Below are positions 16,279 to 19,740 of a DNA stretch of 19,740 bases, piece by piece. The stretch is from the NCBI GenBank assembly GCA_964412555.1, contig CAYPPG010000097.1, forward strand, positions 1 through 19,740, given 5' to 3'. The position numbers were made by a program, and so were the translations under genes. The stretch is from CAYPPG01 sp964412555. Its GTDB lineage: Bacteria; Hinthialibacterota; Hinthialibacteria; Hinthialibacterales; Hinthialibacteraceae. How positions within the stretch are numbered: position 1 is the first letter of the stretch; every line of letters begins with the position of its first letter. The notes under the pieces were generated by a model. It did not search any database, was not told the origin of the DNA, and saw only the letters and a program-made list of their open reading frames with translations.

Positions 16279-16307
16279 GTTAAAAGGGATACGGGATGTC
16301 GTTGCAT
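16275..16307 (-). CDS. Ten-codon leader ORF overlapping the beta-helix gene start
   Basis: The ATG at 16307 is preceded by AGGAG (16316-16320) with an 8-nt gap, the best ribosome binding site in this neighbourhood. It opens MQRHPVSLLT and ends at TGA in an ATGA overlap with the start codon of the beta-helix gene (16278). The main ATG lacks its own Shine-Dalgarno sequence, so translation would depend on termination of the leader. Alternatively, one lost or gained base separates the original start from the rest of the gene, in which case this is a frameshift scar. No attenuator hairpin or codon run typical of amino-acid leaders is evident. Confidence 0.4.
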   Translation of the reverse strand: MQRHPVSLLT

Positions 16308-16432
16308 TTAGGATTCTCCTATGTAAAGACTGGCGTTATCTTGATTTTAGCGATATACATCAATCCGCCGGATCACCATTTCGCTCGGCCAATCCTCACT
16401 GTAGTGCGGAATGGTGGAGAAAAAAAATCCGG

Positions 16433-17578
16433 TCAACGTTTCCGAAACCTCTGATTGTTTGTAATCAGTTTAGAGATGTCCACGTAACTGGCCTTGAACC
16501 GGTTTTGGCTTACCGCCCGGAAAAAATAGACGCGTTTGCCGTCCCGCGAGAACGATGGATTGACATGGGCTCTCTTCTGCCAGGTCATCTCATCAAAGGA
16601 ATGATCCATAAGGATTGCAACTGGCTCGGTGCTGCCGCGCCGGTAGAGCGCCAGTCGGATCGGACTTTTTCGATAGTTTGCCGTTTCGCCAACATACCAG
16701 TTTCGGTCCGGTGATGCCGCTCCGTGCGTCATGGTTCCGGCGAGCGTTTCGATCACGCCCCCTTCCAGATGATATCGCTGATACCAGCGCTCTTTACCGG
16801 CTCGTTCGAAAACCGCCGGATCAGTTGGATGGTGGTTTTCAGGCTTGAATCTCCAATTCACACCCATAACGGTCTCGTTATCAAACCAAAGGAAGTGCAT
16901 CGGCTTTTCACCCGGAAATGCTATCATATCCGAACCATCCGATGTTCGTATGCAACCCATGCGGCCATCCACACCCCCACCATATCTAAACAGCATGCGG
17001 TTTCCATCCGGCGAAGGTTGAATGTGTGTTATCTCATCGGACACGACCGCACCCAGCCGTTTCTGGGCTGCCTTCACTGCATCAACAGTTGTAATCTTAC
17101 GAATTTCCCCTGAATCACAGTCCAACTCCCAAATGGCCCATTCGTCTTCGACGTTTCCGTGAAAGATAATTTTGTTGTCCACGCTGTTATGCGTTTCGCT
17201 CCGGATCGGGAAAGGACCATACAACGGTTCGCCGGTGTTCACATCAATTACTCGTAACCCCTCTGAATCGTAGGCCAACCTCTGGTTGTCGATCCTGAAG
17301 GCCTTGGCGCCGTTGTGGATTCCGATATTGATGTCAGCCAGTTTACGATGGCCCGTCAGATCACGGTTGCAAATCCGAAGTTCCTGAGTGTCGTCCGGTT
17401 CATAGACTACATATGTAAGTCGGCGGCCATCCGGAGATTCCGGTGATGTTCCATAATAGCTGAATCCCGAACTGCCTTCACCATCATAAACATCCACGGG
17501 TTCCAACGCGTTCACACATGGATTATAAGCAAGTACCGAAGCCAAGAATACAAAGAACCAAAACAATTGATGAATCAT
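16433..17578 (-). CDS. Exported TolB/PD40-type beta-propeller protein, oligogalacturonide-lyase-like
   Basis: A 381-residue exported protein. A TTG start at 17608 is possible, but the ATG at 17578 has AGGAGG upstream and begins a clean signal peptide (MIHQLFWFFVFLASVLA, cleavage near VNA-LE). The mature part repeats the propeller motif SPDG/SRDG with strand partners: SPESPDGRRLTYVVY, HIQPSPDGNRMLFRY, THGAASPDRNWYVGE and HVNPSFSRDGKRVYFF. The order of these blades, with histidines at THGAASPD and AHVNPSFS, recalls the oligogalacturonide lyases of PL22, which use histidines around a metal. The match is at fold level, so enzyme activity is only a possibility; a non-catalytic propeller is equally open. 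It lies between two exported beta-helix genes on the same strand, separated by about 150 bp on each side. Confidence 0.75.
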   Translation of the reverse strand: MIHQLFWFFVFLASVLAYNPCVNALEPVDVYDGEGSSGFSYYGTSPESPDGRRLTYVVYEPDDTQELRICNRDLTGHRKLADINIGIHNGAKAFRIDNQRLAYDSEGLRVIDVNTGEPLYGPFPIRSETHNSVDNKIIFHGNVEDEWAIWELDCDSGEIRKITTVDAVKAAQKRLGAVVSDEITHIQPSPDGNRMLFRYGGGVDGRMGCIRTSDGSDMIAFPGEKPMHFLWFDNETVMGVNWRFKPENHHPTDPAVFERAGKERWYQRYHLEGGVIETLAGTMTHGAASPDRNWYVGETANYRKSPIRLALYRRGSTEPVAILMDHSFDEMTWQKRAHVNPSFSRDGKRVYFFRAVSQNRFKASYVDISKLITNNQRFRKR

Positions 17579-17726
17579 TTGCGCAAACCTCCTCCACAGA
17601 TGTATCAAGCAGGTATCGAACGAATCTCAATGTGATTAATACATGAATATACCATTTTTGAAGAGTCGAGAGCATTGAGTTTCGTAGGGATTTCCCGTTT
17701 AAGATGTCATCATAATGACCCCAAAA

Positions 17727-19598
17727 TCACCAACCGTCCACATCGCGAAAGCCCTCAGGCGGCGTTTCATCATAAACGGTTTTCCGGGGGCGGGGCCAGT
17801 TGGAGTCGTACGGCACACCGTATGAATCTACACGCTCTCCATATTCTACAGCGCCAATATCGGGAGACTTGCCTGTATAGTTTCGACCGTCATTCGGCCA
17901 TGATTCCGGTAGTACTTTCCCGGTGTTCACACAGGGGCTTTGCTTGGTAAGGGAAAAATCGATTCGATCATTGGCCCTATCTCCATCATCCGGGCTTATT
18001 CCCATATCCTTTGTCTTTAACTTGATTTCCTCCATCGACCGAAGATGCTTACCGCCGTTTTTTAGAAATAGGGGCTTTACTTTTTCTCCATTTTTCGTTA
18101 CCACAATATTGTGGGTCATCTGGCGCTTGGGGAATCCCTCCTCGTAACGGAAATTAAAATCGTTTTCAAAAATCAGTAGATTGTTTACATACCACGCTGA
18201 ATGCTGGGCTTTCCGTGATGTTTGATCATTCACCAAACTCGCTAACCCACCATTTTTTACCCAGAATGTGTTGTGAAACACGTTGTAGCCGTTTTCCCAT
18301 ATTGTGCCGACACCCTTAATGACGCTTCCTTTCCAGCCATAGTAATCGTATCCAATTGCAACATTTCGGTAGACAAACACCGGCCCCTCTCTTTTGGCTT
18401 TTCCATTTCCATACTGCTGGGATATAGGGACTGTCATACATTGGAGAAGGAGGTTATGGTGAATGCGCATATTCTTACCCCATCCTTGGTCGATGTGATC
18501 CGTCTCCCAGGCATTGTCAAAGATATAACTGGCCACATTGTGATGGAAAGAGCTATCGTTGCATCCGTACCAGTTAAAGCCATCCATTACGCCATGAGAA
18601 TAATTGAACCTGCTTTCGTGATTGACCAGATTCTCAACCCGGGCCAGCCCATGCTCATTGTTAAAAAACCCCTTTCCGTAATGATACGGGATATGGTGTT
18701 TGAATCGCACCGCTCCGTTTTTGAGGTCGCCTAGGTCAGAATTGAGGTTGAACACCTCCGTCATCCATCGTTCCATATCATTGAATGTATACTCGCACCA
18801 CTCGATGACCGTATCGTCAGCGTTCTCCAGGCGGATACCGCCGCGGCAATGCTCGAATTTACAGTTTCGGATAAGCAGGCCGTCATTGTTCTCTGTCGCG
18901 CTGATGCCGGCAATCACACCCCTGAAGGTAAGTCCATCGATAACAACATTCTTTGTGTTGTGCAGAACAAAGAGTTTGCTTCTGTGATTCTGAATGACGA
19001 TGGGCCTGCCCGTCGGATCCGCATTTCCGGGTAAGCGAACGGACAGTTTTTTCGTGTCCCTGTCAAAAGTAAATCCATAGGGAGGAACCTTAAAAAATAC
19101 ATTGTTGCGCTCAAAACCCGACTTTCTCAGGGCGTTCAGAAACGGCAAATAATAGCCTGTTCCGTCTATCGTAACGTGACCGGACATTTGCGGATGCGGA
19201 GGACCTTCCGCGGAATAAAACCCGTTGCCTTCCTCTTTCCATTTTACTGTGCCTTCATAAGCCTCTTTCCAGGCGCCGGTAATGAGGGCTTTTCCGCGGG
19301 GTTTGGCGACGATCCAGCAGTTGGAGATATCTTCGATCATCTGGCCTTGGGGAGGTATATAGTAATCTCCGGGGCCTATGACGAGGGTATCGTTGGTGCG
19401 CAGTTTGCGTATACCCGCCTTTATTGTTTTTAACGGTTTGTCTCTCGACGTGCCGGGATTGTCGTCACTCCCGGTTTTTATCGACACATAGTACGTATTG
19501 CTTTGTGGATATCCCGCAGCAGAGACTGCATCCATAGCAGTAAATACAGAAAGAAAAACCGGGCAAAGAATCGTTAAACCAAATACTTTCCATTTCAT
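17727..19598 (-). CDS. Exported right-handed parallel beta-helix protein (DUF1565-type N-terminus)
   Basis: A 623-residue protein with a signal peptide (MKWKVFGLTILCPVFLSVF..., cleavage near VSA-AG). The mature N-terminus YYVSIKTGSDDNPGT...PLKTIKAGI is the DUF1565/pectate-lyase-like cap seen at the start of many exported beta-helix proteins. Coils follow: NVVIDGLTFRGV, GLLIRNCKFEHCRGGIRLEN and DTVIEWCEYTFND, then longer loops with several HHN turns. The C-terminus SPCVNTGKVLP...GKSPDIGAVEYGE is the usual end of this class, so the gene is complete. The family includes polysaccharide lyases and hydrolases as well as structural proteins; I cannot point to catalytic residues. The ATG at 19598 has AGGAC upstream at a somewhat long distance. 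The fragment at 19679 ends 80 nt upstream on the same strand. Confidence 0.88.
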   Translation of the reverse strand: MKWKVFGLTILCPVFLSVFTAMDAVSAAGYPQSNTYYVSIKTGSDDNPGTSRDKPLKTIKAGIRKLRTNDTLVIGPGDYYIPPQGQMIEDISNCWIVAKPRGKALITGAWKEAYEGTVKWKEEGNGFYSAEGPPHPQMSGHVTIDGTGYYLPFLNALRKSGFERNNVFFKVPPYGFTFDRDTKKLSVRLPGNADPTGRPIVIQNHRSKLFVLHNTKNVVIDGLTFRGVIAGISATENNDGLLIRNCKFEHCRGGIRLENADDTVIEWCEYTFNDMERWMTEVFNLNSDLGDLKNGAVRFKHHIPYHYGKGFFNNEHGLARVENLVNHESRFNYSHGVMDGFNWYGCNDSSFHHNVASYIFDNAWETDHIDQGWGKNMRIHHNLLLQCMTVPISQQYGNGKAKREGPVFVYRNVAIGYDYYGWKGSVIKGVGTIWENGYNVFHNTFWVKNGGLASLVNDQTSRKAQHSAWYVNNLLIFENDFNFRYEEGFPKRQMTHNIVVTKNGEKVKPLFLKNGGKHLRSMEEIKLKTKDMGISPDDGDRANDRIDFSLTKQSPCVNTGKVLPESWPNDGRNYTGKSPDIGAVEYGERVDSYGVPYDSNWPRPRKTVYDETPPEGFRDVDGW

Positions 19599-19678
19599 AG
19601 TTTTATGTCCTTTTATTCATCGGCGGATTCAACAGATTTCATGCCACCGCGATCCAGTTTGGGATGATAGCGAAACTG

Positions 19679-19740
19679 TCAATCTCGCGAACCGTCCACC
19701 CACTCTTTCGGGCGGCCGCCCGCTTCGATCATATCCATTT
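19679..19740 (-). CDS. Partial 3' end of an upstream gene
   Basis: Reading leftward from the window edge, one frame runs for about 20 codons and ends at TGA (19679-19681), closing with MIEAGGRPKEWVDGSRD. It lies on the same strand as the three exported-protein genes and ends 80 nt before the next start. Local G+C is high compared with the non-coding gaps, as in the neighbouring genes. The fragment is too short to assign to a family, and chance openness over 60 bp is possible. Confidence 0.35.
   Translation of the reverse strand, partial: MDMIEAGGRPKEWVDGSRD

Noticed and set aside
15446..17682. 13-bp inverted repeat (AAACTCAATGCTC at 15446-15458 and its complement at 17670-17682) flanking two exported-protein genes, as if a mobile element
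   Set aside because: About three 13-bp matches are expected by chance in a window of this size. No transposase lies between the arms, and the arms do not extend.
18273..18734. 153-codon open frame on the plus strand, antisense to the large beta-helix gene
   Set aside because: It lies wholly within a gene with signal peptide, beta-helix coils and a family terminus; the antisense frame has no recognisable motif.
1..19740. CRISPR array, tRNA, rRNA, insertion sequence or phage genes
   Set aside because: No regularly spaced repeat series, no tRNA cloverleaf or rRNA stretch, and no transposase, integrase or structural phage motifs were seen on either strand.

Overview
The window is a bacterial chromosome segment of modest G+C (about 45% by eye), with signal peptides, a cytochrome bd oxidase and a large periplasmic-sensor histidine kinase. 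This points to a Gram-negative organism able to live at low oxygen and to handle polysaccharides. No rRNA, tRNA, integrase, transposase or CRISPR array is visible. The phylum cannot be fixed from the sequence. Paired propeller-sensor kinases and secreted parallel beta-helix proteins would suit uncultivated FCB/PVC-type lineages, which is a guess.

Layout. (1) 3-5388, minus strand: a very large two-component sensor kinase (1360-5388), then its NarL/LuxR-type response regulator 11 nt later (683-1348), then a receiver-only regulator (3-446). The last two are separated by an intergenic stretch packed with GGGAA/TTCCC half-sites, including an exact 16-bp repeat and an 8-bp-stem hairpin. (2) 5389-8335: a block of flavin and NAD(P) redox genes in partial decay. 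It holds an amine-oxidase-like gene lacking its C-terminal third, a divergent intact renalase-like FAD gene, and the remains of a short-chain dehydrogenase that has lost its start and catalytic centre. (3) 8395-11159, minus strand: a pyridoxamine-phosphate-oxidase-like flavoprotein whose 3' end overlaps a PEP-synthase/rifampin-phosphotransferase-like enzyme by 25 nt. (4) 11509-13975, plus strand: cydA and cydB. (5) 13969-15369, minus strand: an SRPBCC domain fused to a TIGR01777-type NAD-dependent epimerase, convergent with cydB. (6) 15457-19740, minus strand: three exported proteins (a truncated beta-helix protein preceded by a 10-codon leader ORF, a TolB/oligogalacturonide-lyase-like propeller protein, and a complete 623-residue beta-helix protein), plus the last codons of another gene at the right edge.

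How it may fit together (inference). The sensor kinase has the double-propeller plus Y_Y_Y architecture that senses glycans in Bacteroidetes hybrid two-component systems, but here the kinase and regulators are separate proteins. The exported beta-helix and propeller proteins look like carbohydrate-active or carbohydrate-binding factors, but they lie more than 10 kb from the kinase, so a regulatory link is unproven. The least explained items are the operator-like array at 511-611, the domain build of the kinase, the PNPOx/dikinase pair and the leader ORF at 16275-16307. Several genes are visibly broken, so this part of the genome seems to be losing accessory functions.
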